Below, in pieces: positions 1-6,690 of a DNA stretch of 8,999 nucleotides. The position numbers and the translations under genes are program-made. Under the pieces are notes generated by a model that did not search any database, had not been told where the DNA came from, and worked only from the letters and a program-made list of their open reading frames with translations. The number at the start of each line of letters is the position of its first letter. Position 1 is the stretch's first letter. The stretch is taken from the NCBI GenBank assembly GCA_045642965.1, contig JAZUJX010000004.1, positions 1 to 8,999 on the forward strand, written 5' to 3'. This DNA is from Equadaptatus sp045642965 (lineage in GTDB: Bacteria; Synergistota; Synergistia; Synergistales; Synergistaceae).

Positions 1-759
1 CACATAGTCACAGAGGGCAGCGAAAGCGGAGTGCTTGACGAAGACGAAAGCGAAATGATACACAGTATAATCGATTTTGAAGAGACAAAGGTCTCGGAAG
101 TCATGGTTCCGCGCGTTGACATGGAAGCTATCGAAATTCAAAGCAGCATAGAAGAAGCCGTTGAACTGTCGCTGAAATCGGGACATTCGAGAATACCTGT
201 CTACGAAGAGGACCTGGACGAAATACGCGGCGTGCTTTACGCTAAAGACCTGCTTAATCTGCTTGCGGGCGGACAGAAAAAAACGATCGCGGAGCTTATG
301 CGCAAGCCGATGTTTGTTCCCGAAACGATGAAAACAGACGAAGCTCTTGAAACGATGAAGAAATCCAAAAAGCATATCGCCATAGTCATTGACGAATACG
401 GCGGAACAGCAGGAATTGTCACGCTCGAAGACCTTATTGAAGAAATAATCGGCGACATACAGGACGAGTACGACAGGGAAACGCCTGAAATTCAGCAGGA
501 GGGCGAAAACTGCTGGCTTGCGCAGGGACAGGCAAATCTTGAAGATTTGTCCGACGCGGTAGATTATCCGTTCTGTGAGGAATTTGACGAAGTCGATACA
601 CTTGCAGGAATGATTCTTGAGCTGTCGGGCAATTTCCCGAGCAAGGGAGAAACAATCAGCTACAAGAGCTGGGATTTCCACGTGCTTGACGTTCAAAAGC
701 ACAGGGTGCTTGAAGTGCGGCTGAAAAATTTCCCGGACAGAGAGTACGAAAAAGAATAA
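1..759 (+). CDS. CBS-pair / CorC-HlyC domain protein, 5'-truncated by the window edge
   Basis: The reading frame is open from base 1, so the gene starts upstream; 252 codons are visible. The GTG at 31 is internal and not a likely start. Numbering from the first visible codon, residues 11-40 (VLDEDESEMI... VSEVMVPR) are the conserved lead-in of the HlyC/CorC/CNNM family. Two CBS repeats follow (about 33-90 and 98-155), the second containing DEYGGTAGIVTLEDLIEEI. The C-terminal CorC_HlyC (FAD/transporter-associated) domain spans about 168-243, with the typical EVDTLAGMI and FPSKGETI stretches. In this family the CBS pair senses adenine nucleotides and usually follows an N-terminal DUF21 membrane domain involved in Mg2+/divalent cation or Na+ transport; soluble short forms without it also exist. 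The missing N-terminus prevents a choice between the two. The name 'hemolysin' is historical. The stop codon at 757-759 lies inside a terminator stem. Confidence 0.9.
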   Translation, partial: HIVTEGSESGVLDEDESEMIHSIIDFEETKVSEVMVPRVDMEAIEIQSSIEEAVELSLKSGHSRIPVYEEDLDEIRGVLYAKDLLNLLAGGQKKTIAELMRKPMFVPETMKTDEALETMKKSKKHIAIVIDEYGGTAGIVTLEDLIEEIIGDIQDEYDRETPEIQQEGENCWLAQGQANLEDLSDAVDYPFCEEFDEVDTLAGMILELSGNFPSKGETISYKSWDFHVLDVQKHRVLEVRLKNFPDREYEKE

Positions 760-783
760 CGGCGGTTACCGCCGTTATTTCTT
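755..783 (+). terminator. Rho-independent terminator overlapping the stop codon of the CorC/HlyC gene
   Basis: There is a perfect 11-bp stem (755-765 with 769-779, AATAACGGCGG / CCGCCGTTATT) around a 3-nt TTA loop. It is GC-rich in the inner half and followed by a short T-rich tail (TCTT). The upstream arm includes the TAA stop. The T-run is weak, so some readthrough into the next gene, which starts only 13 nt after the hairpin end, is plausible. Confidence 0.75.
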
Positions 784-795
784 ATATCTGCCAAA

Positions 796-1416
796 ATGGA
801 CAAAACTTGCGTGCGCCTGAAAAACGCCTTTGCGGAAACGTCTGCCGTCCGGTATCTGCTGATTGCACTGTCAAGCAGCGTAATATCTTTCGGAATATAC
901 AACATTCATGCCGTTTCAAAGGTAACAGAAGGCGGAATTATAGGTCTCTGTCTGCTGTTGTACAATTGGTTCGGAATTTCTCCGGGCATAACCAGTTTTG
1001 TTACCGGAGTTCTCTGTTTTGCTTTCGGCTGGAGGCAGTTCGGCGACGGTTTTATAGTGCGTTCGCTGACTTCGATATGTGCCGTTTCCGCTTCATACAG
1101 ACTGTATGAAACCTTATCGCCCCCGTTATGGCCGCAGCTTGCTGATATGCCGTTTGCGGCTGCTGTCGCGGGAGCTTTGTTTATAGGCACAGGTACTGGC
1201 TTTTGCGTAAAACTCGGCGCGGCAAGCGCAGGAGACGATGCCCTGTCCATGGGAATTTCACACATTACCGGGATTAAAATACAGTGGCTGTATCTCTTCT
1301 CCGATGCGGCGGTTCTTCTGCTTTCGCTGACCTACATACCTCTTTCAAGAATAATATGGTCGCTGCTTACCGTTACCATATCAGGACAAATTATAGGGCT
1401 GATAAATAAAAGATAG
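796..1416 (+). CDS. YitT-family (DUF161) integral membrane protein, short form
   Basis: This is a 206-residue, very hydrophobic protein with about five or six predicted membrane segments (roughly 20-40, 46-58, 62-79, 88-104, 119-140 and 163-202). The order of motifs fits the YitT/YczE-type DUF161 family: a first helix leading to a VTEGGIIGL stretch (about 43-51), an FGISPGITSF turn (59-68), and then GAASAGDDALSMGISHITGI (141-160), which resembles the GASTGGTD..A..ls..TGi block of the family. Typical YitT proteins are about 280 residues with a cytoplasmic C-terminal DUF2179 domain; that domain is absent here. The molecular function of the family is not established. No clear Shine-Dalgarno precedes the ATG at 796; an in-frame GTG at 811 has only a weak GGA upstream. 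The gene may depend on readthrough of the preceding terminator, since no promoter is visible in the 36-bp gap. Confidence 0.75.
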   Translation: MDKTCVRLKNAFAETSAVRYLLIALSSSVISFGIYNIHAVSKVTEGGIIGLCLLLYNWFGISPGITSFVTGVLCFAFGWRQFGDGFIVRSLTSICAVSASYRLYETLSPPLWPQLADMPFAAAVAGALFIGTGTGFCVKLGAASAGDDALSMGISHITGIKIQWLYLFSDAAVLLLSLTYIPLSRIIWSLLTVTISGQIIGLINKR

Positions 1417-1437
1417 TGTGCAATTTATTTCTGCCTG

Positions 1438-1465
1438 AAAAAAATGAGCCTTTAAGGCTCATTTT
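1438..1465. terminator. Bidirectional terminator between the YitT-type gene and hisF
   Basis: A perfect 10-bp inverted repeat (1441-1450 AAAATGAGCC with 1456-1465 GGCTCATTTT) surrounds a 5-nt loop. Read on the minus strand, the GC-rich stem is followed by seven T (A-run at 1438-1444), a strong intrinsic terminator for the his operon 18 bp past the hisF stop. Read on the plus strand it ends in TTTT and closes the membrane-protein gene. The position between converging genes fits a shared terminator. Confidence 0.9.
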
Positions 1466-1482
1466 GTGTTGAGGTTTAAAAC

Positions 1483-2238
1483 TCAAAGCCGGACAGAAAT
1501 TCCTTTGCCCGCAAGATATTTTTTCAGCTCGGGAATAGGTATTTCATGGAAATGGAAAAGCGATGCGGCAAGCACGGCGGAGGCTTTGCCTTTCGTAAGC
1601 GCGTCGTAAAAATGCTCCATGCAGCCGGCGCCTCCGGAAGCTATTACGGGAATGCTGAGTTTTTCCGCTATTGCCGAGGTAAGCTCCAGATTGTAGCCTG
1701 ATTTAGTGCCGTCAGTGTCCATGCTTGTAAGCAGAATTTCTCCTGCACCTCGCTTTTCAGCTTCGCATGCCCATTCTACAGCGTCGATTCCCATCGGAGT
1801 TCTTCCGCCTGCCGTATAGACCTCCCAGTAATTCCCGTTTCTTTTTGCGTCAATGGCGACGACGATACACTGGCTGCCGAAAAGCTCCGCGCCTTCGTTT
1901 ATCAGATCGGGACGTTTTACGGCTGCAGAGTTGAGAGAAACCTTGTCTGCTCCGGCGCGGAGTATCGCGCGAATATCTTCGGCGGTGCGTATGCCTCCGC
2001 CTACCGTTACGGGGATGAACACGTTCTTTGCGACGCGCGTCACAAGCTTTGCGACCGTCTCGCGTGCATCGCTTGTCGCAGTTATGTCAAGAAAAACAAT
2101 TTCGTCCGCGCCCTGTTTTTCGTATGCCTGCGCCGCTTCGACAGGGTCTCCGGCGTCGCGCAGATTAACGAAATTTATTCCCTTTACAACGCGCCCGTCT
2201 TTGATGTCAAGGCACGGTATTATTCTGCTTGCAAACAT
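1483..2238 (-). CDS. hisF: Imidazole glycerol phosphate synthase, cyclase subunit HisF
   Basis: This (beta/alpha)8-barrel protein uses ammonia delivered from HisH to convert PRFAR into imidazoleglycerol phosphate and AICAR, the branch point to purine synthesis. The 251 residues match the usual family length of about 250-258. The N-terminus has the family signature (RIIPCLDIKDGRVVKG) with catalytic Asp11; the second catalytic Asp is D130 in VVAIDAKRNG. The phosphate-binding loops VTVGGGIRT (78-85) and IASGGAG (199-205) are intact, as is TSMDTDGTKSGY (171-182). The ATG shares its A with the hisH TAA stop (TAATG), and GGAGG lies about 9 nt upstream, inside the end of hisH. It is the last gene of the operon. 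The protein works in the cytoplasm as a heterodimer with HisH. Confidence 0.97.
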   Translation of the reverse strand: MFASRIIPCLDIKDGRVVKGINFVNLRDAGDPVEAAQAYEKQGADEIVFLDITATSDARETVAKLVTRVAKNVFIPVTVGGGIRTAEDIRAILRAGADKVSLNSAAVKRPDLINEGAELFGSQCIVVAIDAKRNGNYWEVYTAGGRTPMGIDAVEWACEAEKRGAGEILLTSMDTDGTKSGYNLELTSAIAEKLSIPVIASGGAGCMEHFYDALTKGKASAVLAASLFHFHEIPIPELKKYLAGKGISVRL

Positions 2239-2855
2239 TATTCTGTTCCTCCGCAGAGTGAAACGAATTTTTTCAGCAGCGCAAGTCCGGTATTCCCGCT
2301 TTTTTCAGGATGGAACTGGCAGCCGAACAGATTGCCCTTTTCAACGGCAGCGTCAAACTCAAGCCCGTAGCTGCATACGGCGGCGACGTCCGAACGTTCT
2401 GCGGCAGAGCAGCAGAACGAGTGTACGAAATAAACGTAACTGTTCTGCGGCGTGTCCGCAAACAGTCTGCTTGAGCTGTTTATCGACAGAGAATTCCAGC
2501 CCATGTGGGGAATTTTCAGCCCCATGCCGGCGGGGAAGCGGCGCACGCAGCCTTTCAGCACGCCGAGCCCCTTTCTGCCCGGGGCTTCTTCGCTTTCTTC
2601 AAAAAGCAGCTGCATACCCAGACATATTCCCAAAAAAGGTTTTTCCAGTGCAGCTTCCGCGACTGCTTCTTTGAGGCCGCGCTTTTCAAGCTCGTCAAGA
2701 GCGGCGCCGAATGCCCCTACGCCCGGAAGTATCAGCGATGAACAGCTTTTAATTTCATTTACATTGCACACGATTTTATTTTGCACGTGCAAAAATTCAA
2801 GTGCATTCACAACGCTTCTGAGATTTCCGGCTCCGTAATCGATTACTCCGAGCAT
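2238..2855 (-). CDS. hisH: Imidazole glycerol phosphate synthase, glutaminase subunit HisH
   Basis: This class I glutamine amidotransferase hydrolyses glutamine and channels ammonia to HisF. At 205 residues it is of normal length. The N-terminal IDYGAGNLRSV block, the oxyanion-region PGVGAFG (44-50), the nucleophile elbow GICLGMQLLF with Cys78, and the FHPEKSG block with His182 and Glu184 complete the catalytic triad. The conserved IPHMGWN (115-121) and YFVHSF (142-147) segments contact HisF in known structures. The start at 2855 lies 13 nt inside the end of hisIE, with AGGAAG about 8 nt upstream. The stop overlaps the hisF start by one base, in keeping with the obligatory 1:1 complex. Confidence 0.97.
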   Translation of the reverse strand: MLGVIDYGAGNLRSVVNALEFLHVQNKIVCNVNEIKSCSSLILPGVGAFGAALDELEKRGLKEAVAEAALEKPFLGICLGMQLLFEESEEAPGRKGLGVLKGCVRRFPAGMGLKIPHMGWNSLSINSSSRLFADTPQNSYVYFVHSFCCSAAERSDVAAVCSYGLEFDAAVEKGNLFGCQFHPEKSGNTGLALLKKFVSLCGGTE

Positions 2856-3499
2856 CTGTAATCTTCCTGTTTGTGTTTGTATCGTGAAGCTATTTCTTCA
2901 AGCACGTCCGTGAACGGCACTTCCGTGTCCATGCAGGCGACAAGCAGGTGATAGAGAAGGTCTGCCGCTTCGTAACGGAAATTTTCCCTGTCCTTTACCG
3001 CGCAGGCAAGAGCAGTTTCAAGCCCCTCTTCGCCCACCTTCTGCGCAACGCGTTTTGAGCCTTTTGAAAGCAGTCTTGCTGTGTAGCTTTCTTCCGGCGA
3101 GGCGTAACGCCTTTTGTTGAGATAGCGCCACAGCCTTCCGAGGAAGGTCATTGCCGTTGAGTTCTCTTTGCCGGCAAGCGACGTAAAGAAGCAGGAGTCA
3201 GCACCCGTGTGGCAGGCAGGCCCCTGAGGATCCACAATTGCAAGAATTGTGTCGCCGTCGCAGTCAAGACGCAGCTCTTTCACGCACATAAAGCTTCCGC
3301 TGGTTGCGCCCTTGTGCCATATTTCCCTGCGCGAACGGCTCCAGAACACAAGCTCGCCCTTTTCTTCCGTGAGCCTGAGCGATTCTTCGTTCGCGTAGGC
3401 GAGCATAAGCACCTCGCCTGAAACGCAGTCTTGAACTATAACGGGAACGAGCCCTTTTTCATCGAACTTAATTTTTGAAAAATCGATTTTGTCTGCCAT
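2843..3499 (-). CDS. hisI: Bifunctional phosphoribosyl-AMP cyclohydrolase / phosphoribosyl-ATP pyrophosphatase HisIE
   Basis: This is a fusion enzyme for steps 2 and 3 of histidine synthesis. Residues about 1-108 are the HisI cyclohydrolase, with the FWSRSR..WHKG block (52-64), the Mg2+/Zn2+ site LDCDGDT (79-84; D79, D81, D83, Cys80), GPACHTG (93-99; Cys96, His97) and Cys103 in SCFF. After a short linker, residues about 116-218 are the HisE MazG-like pyrophosphatase, with SYTARLL (138-144), AQKVGEEGLE (152-161) and EAADLLYHLL (177-186) carrying the acidic Mg2+ ligands. HisE acts first on phosphoribosyl-ATP and HisI then opens the adenine ring. The ATG follows the hisA stop by one base, with AAAGGA upstream. 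The gene sits between hisA and hisH rather than at the operon end, where it is often found. Confidence 0.96.
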   Translation of the reverse strand: MADKIDFSKIKFDEKGLVPVIVQDCVSGEVLMLAYANEESLRLTEEKGELVFWSRSRREIWHKGATSGSFMCVKELRLDCDGDTILAIVDPQGPACHTGADSCFFTSLAGKENSTAMTFLGRLWRYLNKRRYASPEESYTARLLSKGSKRVAQKVGEEGLETALACAVKDRENFRYEAADLLYHLLVACMDTEVPFTDVLEEIASRYKHKQEDYRCSE

Positions 3500-3500
3500 C

Positions 3501-4214
3501 TTATTTTCCTTTCACTGCCGCAAGAGCTTCTTCAAGAGTAATGCCGCCCTCGTAAAGGCTTTTGCCTATGACGGCACCGGCTAGGCCTGTTTCCGCAAGC
3601 ATTTTTAAATCATCCGCGGAGGTAATTCCGCCCGCTGCGACTATTTCATGATTGTCGCTGACAAGCGGCTCGTACAGCTCCCGCCTTGCGCCCTCCATTT
3701 TACCGTCGCGCTCCGTGTCTGTCACGAGAAATACGTTGTAGCCGCAGATTTTGAACTTTTTAATTTCGTCTGCCGGCAGGGAGTCGGTTCCCTTAAGCCA
3801 GCCTGAATGAACGACTTTGCCGTTCTTTACGTCGACTGAAGGCATAACGGCGCTTCCGAAGCGGTCGAAAAGCCTTGCCGGCGCATCCTTGTCCGTGAAA
3901 AGCAGACTGCCTACCATAACGCGTCCGGCTCCTGCCGAAAGCGCGTCAGCAACAGCCTCTTCAGAGCGCAGTCCTCCGCCGTACTGAACGTACATGCCGA
4001 GCTTTGCTATATTTTCAAGAATATTGAGGTGGCAGGGATGTCCCTGCTTTGCTCCCTCAAGGTCAACAACGTGAATATAGGCGCAGCCTGCGTCCATAAA
4101 CTGCTTCGCCGTATCCAGCGCGTCCACGCCGTAATCCCTGCGTGTGTCAAAATCGCCCTGCGTAAGGCGGACGACCTTTCCTCCGAAAAGGTCTATCGCC
4201 GGAAGGAGAATCAC
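3501..4214 (-). CDS. hisA: ProFAR isomerase HisA (GTG start)
   Basis: This (beta/alpha)8-barrel isomerase converts ProFAR to PRFAR by an Amadori rearrangement. The start is the GTG at 4214, giving 237 residues beginning VILLPAIDL, where family members begin (family about 235-245). The GTG overlaps the hisB stop as GTGA, with AAAGGGG upstream. An in-frame ATG at 4274 would add 20 residues of unconserved sequence translated from within hisB and is rejected. Visible family features are catalytic Asp8 (PAIDL), GGKVVRLTQGD (11-21), the phosphate loop QYGGGLRS (77-84), VMVGS (99-103), the second catalytic Asp128 in SVDVKNGKV, TDTERDGKMEG (165-175), and the second phosphate loop AAGGITS (193-199). 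HisA shares its fold and likely ancestry with HisF, three genes downstream. Confidence 0.95.
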   Translation of the reverse strand: MILLPAIDLFGGKVVRLTQGDFDTRRDYGVDALDTAKQFMDAGCAYIHVVDLEGAKQGHPCHLNILENIAKLGMYVQYGGGLRSEEAVADALSAGAGRVMVGSLLFTDKDAPARLFDRFGSAVMPSVDVKNGKVVHSGWLKGTDSLPADEIKKFKICGYNVFLVTDTERDGKMEGARRELYEPLVSDNHEIVAAGGITSADDLKMLAETGLAGAVIGKSLYEGGITLEEALAAVKGK

Positions 4215-4780
4215 AGCCAGAGCCCCTTTGTGCTCGGATTTGCCTGCGCGGGCACGAGAGCCTGCCTGAGGCACATTCCTACAGATTTGAAAACCGCTTC
4301 CGCCGCGTGGTGCGAATTGTCGGTTTTCAGCAGGTCAATATGCAGCGTAAGCCCTGCTTCGCGCGCAAAGCCCCTGAAAAACTCAGGCACAAGTTCAAGG
4401 TCGAAATCGGCAGCCTTCTCCGTCGGGAAATCTCCCGTCCAGTAAAGAGCGCCGCGTCCGCTGAAATCAAGCGCTGTCTGAACGAGGGAACCGTCCATGG
4501 GAAGCAGGAAACCGTAGCGCTCAATCGGGCGCTCCTTAGCGACTTCGCGCAGTGCCTGGCCGAGCGCAATTCCTACGTCCTCGGTGAGATGATGGTAATC
4601 TATCTCAACGTCGCCGTGCGCTTTAAGGCATATTCCGAGCCCTGCCCTGTGGCAGAGCAAATCAAGCATGTGATTCAGAAAACCGCAGTTCGTCTCTATG
4701 ACGCGTTCGGCTGACGCCGGATGTTCAAGCACGAGCGAAATCTGCGTTTCTTTCGTGTTTCTCTCAATTTTTGCTTCCAT
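4211..4780 (-). CDS. hisB: Imidazoleglycerol-phosphate dehydratase HisB (monofunctional)
   Basis: This Mn2+-dependent dehydratase converts imidazoleglycerol phosphate to imidazole acetol phosphate. The start at 4780 (MEAKIERNTKETQI) has GGAGG about 8 nt upstream and lies one base after the hisG stop. It gives 189 residues, close to the usual 190-200. A longer frame from 4876 would add 32 unconserved residues inside hisG and is rejected. Metal-binding features are present: His37 in GFLNHMLD, HHLTEDVG (63-70; H63, H64, E67), SGRG (107-110), His147 and NSHHAAEAVFKSVG (155-168; H157, H158, E161). The motif usually written F-L/F-D-H-M has Asn36 in place of Asp. There is no N-terminal phosphatase domain as in the E. 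coli bifunctional HisB, so a separate histidinol phosphatase is needed. Confidence 0.96.
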   Translation of the reverse strand: MEAKIERNTKETQISLVLEHPASAERVIETNCGFLNHMLDLLCHRAGLGICLKAHGDVEIDYHHLTEDVGIALGQALREVAKERPIERYGFLLPMDGSLVQTALDFSGRGALYWTGDFPTEKAADFDLELVPEFFRGFAREAGLTLHIDLLKTDNSHHAAEAVFKSVGMCLRQALVPAQANPSTKGLWL

Positions 4781-4781
4781 T

Positions 4782-5426
4782 TCAAGCCTCCTGCTTTTCA
4801 GCCGCAAGACGCAGTGCGGCAGCAATATCCTTAAGTTCGTTCCAGCGTGTGTGAATTGTTCCCGCGGCTGAAACAAGCCGCATGGAAACAGGCATAATCT
4901 CTTTTATGACTACCAGTCCGTTTGCTTTCAGAGTGCTTCCCGTCTGCACAATGTCAAAAATTACGTCGCTGAGACCAAGCGCAGGTGCAAGCTCTATGGA
5001 GCCGTTAAGCTTCAGAAGCTTCAGCTGCACGCCCCAGGAATTAAATATTTTCTCGGCTGTTTTCATGTATTTTGTGGCAACGCGCAGTCCCGTCAGCTTT
5101 GCAGTGCTGCCGCTGAATTTCTCAGCTTCGCTTTCGGGTCCAGCTATTGCGAGAACGCAGCTGTTCATACCGGTGTCAAGCAGCTCAACGACAGGTATTT
5201 CAGACTCTGCAATCACGTCGCTGCCTGCAAAGGCAAGGTCTGCCGCGCCGTTGTACGCCACAACGGGGACGTCTGCAGGCTTTGCAAGCAGATAACGGAA
5301 ATTTCCGTCCTCGATTACCAGATTTCTTCCTGCGTTTTTCAGAGCCTCAACGGGCAGTCCCGCATTTTCGAGCAGAACAATGCAGCTGTCAAGCGACCGT
5401 CCGGTCGGGAGAGCAAAGGTAAGCAT
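4782..5426 (-). CDS. hisG: ATP phosphoribosyltransferase, short-form catalytic subunit HisG
   Basis: This enzyme catalyses the committed first step: ATP plus PRPP gives phosphoribosyl-ATP. At 214 residues it is the short form (HisGS) lacking the C-terminal ACT-like regulatory domain of the roughly 300-residue long form, so it requires HisZ. It starts directly with LTFALPTGRS (2-11); the domain-exchange region GSDVIAES (68-75) and the PRPP-binding segment IELAPALGLSDVIFDIVQTG (144-163) followed by STLKANGL are intact. The ATG shares one base with the hisZ stop (TAATG), with a run of six G about 10 nt upstream. The hisZ-hisG coupling fits the HisG4HisZ4 hetero-octamer known for this form. Confidence 0.96.
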   Translation of the reverse strand: MLTFALPTGRSLDSCIVLLENAGLPVEALKNAGRNLVIEDGNFRYLLAKPADVPVVAYNGAADLAFAGSDVIAESEIPVVELLDTGMNSCVLAIAGPESEAEKFSGSTAKLTGLRVATKYMKTAEKIFNSWGVQLKLLKLNGSIELAPALGLSDVIFDIVQTGSTLKANGLVVIKEIMPVSMRLVSAAGTIHTRWNELKDIAAALRLAAEKQEA

Positions 5427-6619
5427 TACAGAAGCCCCCCGTCAAAAGCGTCAAAGCCGTATTCCCTGCCGCTGTTCAAATTATAAATTTTCTTCTCGGA
5501 AAAATCTGCCCAGATGCCGTATTTTCTCAAGTGTGCCGCAGATTTTGATTCCTCCCTGTTTTTGTTCCAGCTGAGCTCGAACGAAATGCCCCTGCTGCGC
5601 AGCTCTTCGGCAAATTTCAGCACTTCCGCGCTGTCCGCCGCGCCGCACCAGAGCATAAGCTTCGGCAGAGGCAGACTCCCGCTGCAGTTGTCCGCGAGTT
5701 CTTTCAAATCAAGCGCGAAACCTGCCGCTTCGCCGTCCATGCCAAGCTTTGCGAGCAGGCCGTCATAGCGCCCTCCGCCTCCGAGCAGCGTGCCTTCCTT
5801 TGTGTAAACGTTGAAAACAGGCCCGCTGTAATAGCCGAGTTCGCGCAGGAAACTGAAATCAATACAGATTTTCTTTCCGTAACCGAGGCTGTCCAGCGAA
5901 GCGCAAAGCTTTTTCAGCGGCTCAAAAAGCGCGGGATTGTCCGTAAGCTCTGCCGCCCTGTCTATCGTTTCAACTCCGCCGCGCAGTGAAGGAAGCGCGG
6001 AAAGCAGAGCCATTTTGTCTGCCGGAAGCTCCAGCGATTCAAGCGTTTTTTCGTAGGCTGTATAGCTTCCGTTCATCAGATGCCCGGTAAGAATTTCGGA
6101 CACCTCCTTCGGAAGCGCCGAGAAAATTTTTGCCGTGACGGACATATCGCCGAGGGCAATGACGGAATCAATCCCAAGCATGTCCAGAGTACGGAAAAGC
6201 AGCGCAAGCAGTTCAACGTCGGCGCCTGCGCCTTCCCAGCCGATAAGCTCAATGCCTATCTGGTTCTGTTCAAGATTGTGCTTCGGCGGCTTGGGAACCG
6301 AAAAAACGCGCTCTGCGTATGAAAGCCTGAGAGGACGTTCCTCATCGCTGAAATGCGTTGAAAGGTACGTTACGGCGGAAAGCGTTAAATCGCCGCGCAA
6401 AACGCACGGCTCCCCGTAAGGCGAGGTGAGCGCAATCAGCTTTTCGGCTTCCGAATGGGGCAGATTGTCCCACACGCCGCTCAGCAGCTGAAGCTCCGCA
6501 GGGCTGAAAGGCCTGTAGCCGTACAGAGCAAAAAGCTCCATGGCCCTGTTTCTGCAATATTCAAGCTTTGCTGCCATGCTGCCCCCGAAACTGCTGCAGC
6601 CCTTAGGATTTCCCTGCAT
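5426..6619 (-). CDS. hisZ: ATP phosphoribosyltransferase regulatory subunit HisZ
   Basis: HisZ is a catalytically inactive relative of histidyl-tRNA synthetase that activates short-form HisG and transmits histidine feedback inhibition. I place the start at the ATG at 6619 (397 residues), preceded by GGGGAA with 6 nt spacing. The upstream ATG at 6652 has no ribosome-binding site and coincides with the predicted transcription start. Numbered from 6619, the class II synthetase remnants are PKGCSSF (5-11, the counterpart of PEG.RD), LRGDLTLSAVTYL (74-86), a degenerate motif 2 region RPLRLSYAERVFSV (95-108), ELGYYSGPVF (260-269) in place of the synthetase RGLDYYTG, and GGGGRYDGLL (280-289). Motif 2 lacks the usual FR.E, as expected for HisZ rather than HisS. 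About 80 C-terminal residues (318-397) follow the core. It is the first gene of the operon. Confidence 0.93.
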   Translation of the reverse strand: MQGNPKGCSSFGGSMAAKLEYCRNRAMELFALYGYRPFSPAELQLLSGVWDNLPHSEAEKLIALTSPYGEPCVLRGDLTLSAVTYLSTHFSDEERPLRLSYAERVFSVPKPPKHNLEQNQIGIELIGWEGAGADVELLALLFRTLDMLGIDSVIALGDMSVTAKIFSALPKEVSEILTGHLMNGSYTAYEKTLESLELPADKMALLSALPSLRGGVETIDRAAELTDNPALFEPLKKLCASLDSLGYGKKICIDFSFLRELGYYSGPVFNVYTKEGTLLGGGGRYDGLLAKLGMDGEAAGFALDLKELADNCSGSLPLPKLMLWCGAADSAEVLKFAEELRSRGISFELSWNKNREESKSAAHLRKYGIWADFSEKKIYNLNSGREYGFDAFDGGLL

Positions 6620-6657
6620 TTCTATTCCCCGTTTCAAAACGTGATCTTTCATATATA

Positions 6658-6686
6658 ATTATATCAGTGTAAATAAAAAATAAAAG
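6658..6686 (-). promoter_or_regulatory. Candidate his operon promoter (extended -10)
   Basis: On the minus strand TGATATAAT (6666-6658) is a perfect extended -10 element. With a 17-nt spacer the -35 would be CTTTTA (6686-6681), a poor match, but the extended -10 can compensate. The predicted transcription start is near 6651, giving a leader of about 30 nt before the hisZ ATG at 6619. That leaves no room for a T-box, riboswitch or peptide attenuator. Confidence 0.6.
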
Positions 6687-6690
6687 CCAT

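Larger units (their letters stand above)
1483..6619 (-). other. Histidine biosynthesis operon hisZ-G-B-A-IE-H-F
   Basis: Seven minus-strand genes lie with no gap larger than one base. The junctions in transcription order are: hisZ/hisG TAATG (1-nt overlap), hisG/hisB one base, hisB/hisA GTGA (4-nt overlap), hisA/hisIE one base, hisIE/hisH 13-nt overlap, hisH/hisF TAATG. One promoter candidate precedes hisZ and one strong terminator follows hisF. hisD and hisC are not in the operon; hisC lies on the opposite strand beyond the control region. The placement of hisIE between hisA and hisH differs from the common ...B-H-A-F-IE order of Firmicutes. Confidence 0.9.

Noticed and set aside
1853..2674. 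A 273-codon open frame on the plus strand across hisF and hisH
   Set aside because: It is antisense to two unmistakable his genes, has a Ser/Arg-rich composition typical of a shadow frame, and spans their junction.
4215..4274. A 20-residue N-terminal extension of HisA starting at an upstream ATG
   Set aside because: The extension lies inside the hisB coding region and is not conserved in HisA; the GTG at 4214 gives the canonical N-terminus and a GTGA coupling with hisB.
4781..4876. A 32-residue N-terminal extension of HisB starting at an upstream ATG
   Set aside because: It overlaps the end of hisG and has no family similarity, while the ATG at 4780 has a strong, well-spaced ribosome-binding site.
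5426..6619. Histidyl-tRNA synthetase (hisS) instead of HisZ
   Set aside because: Motif 2 and the RGLDYYTG histidine-binding motif are degenerate, and the gene is translationally coupled to a short-form HisG, which needs HisZ.
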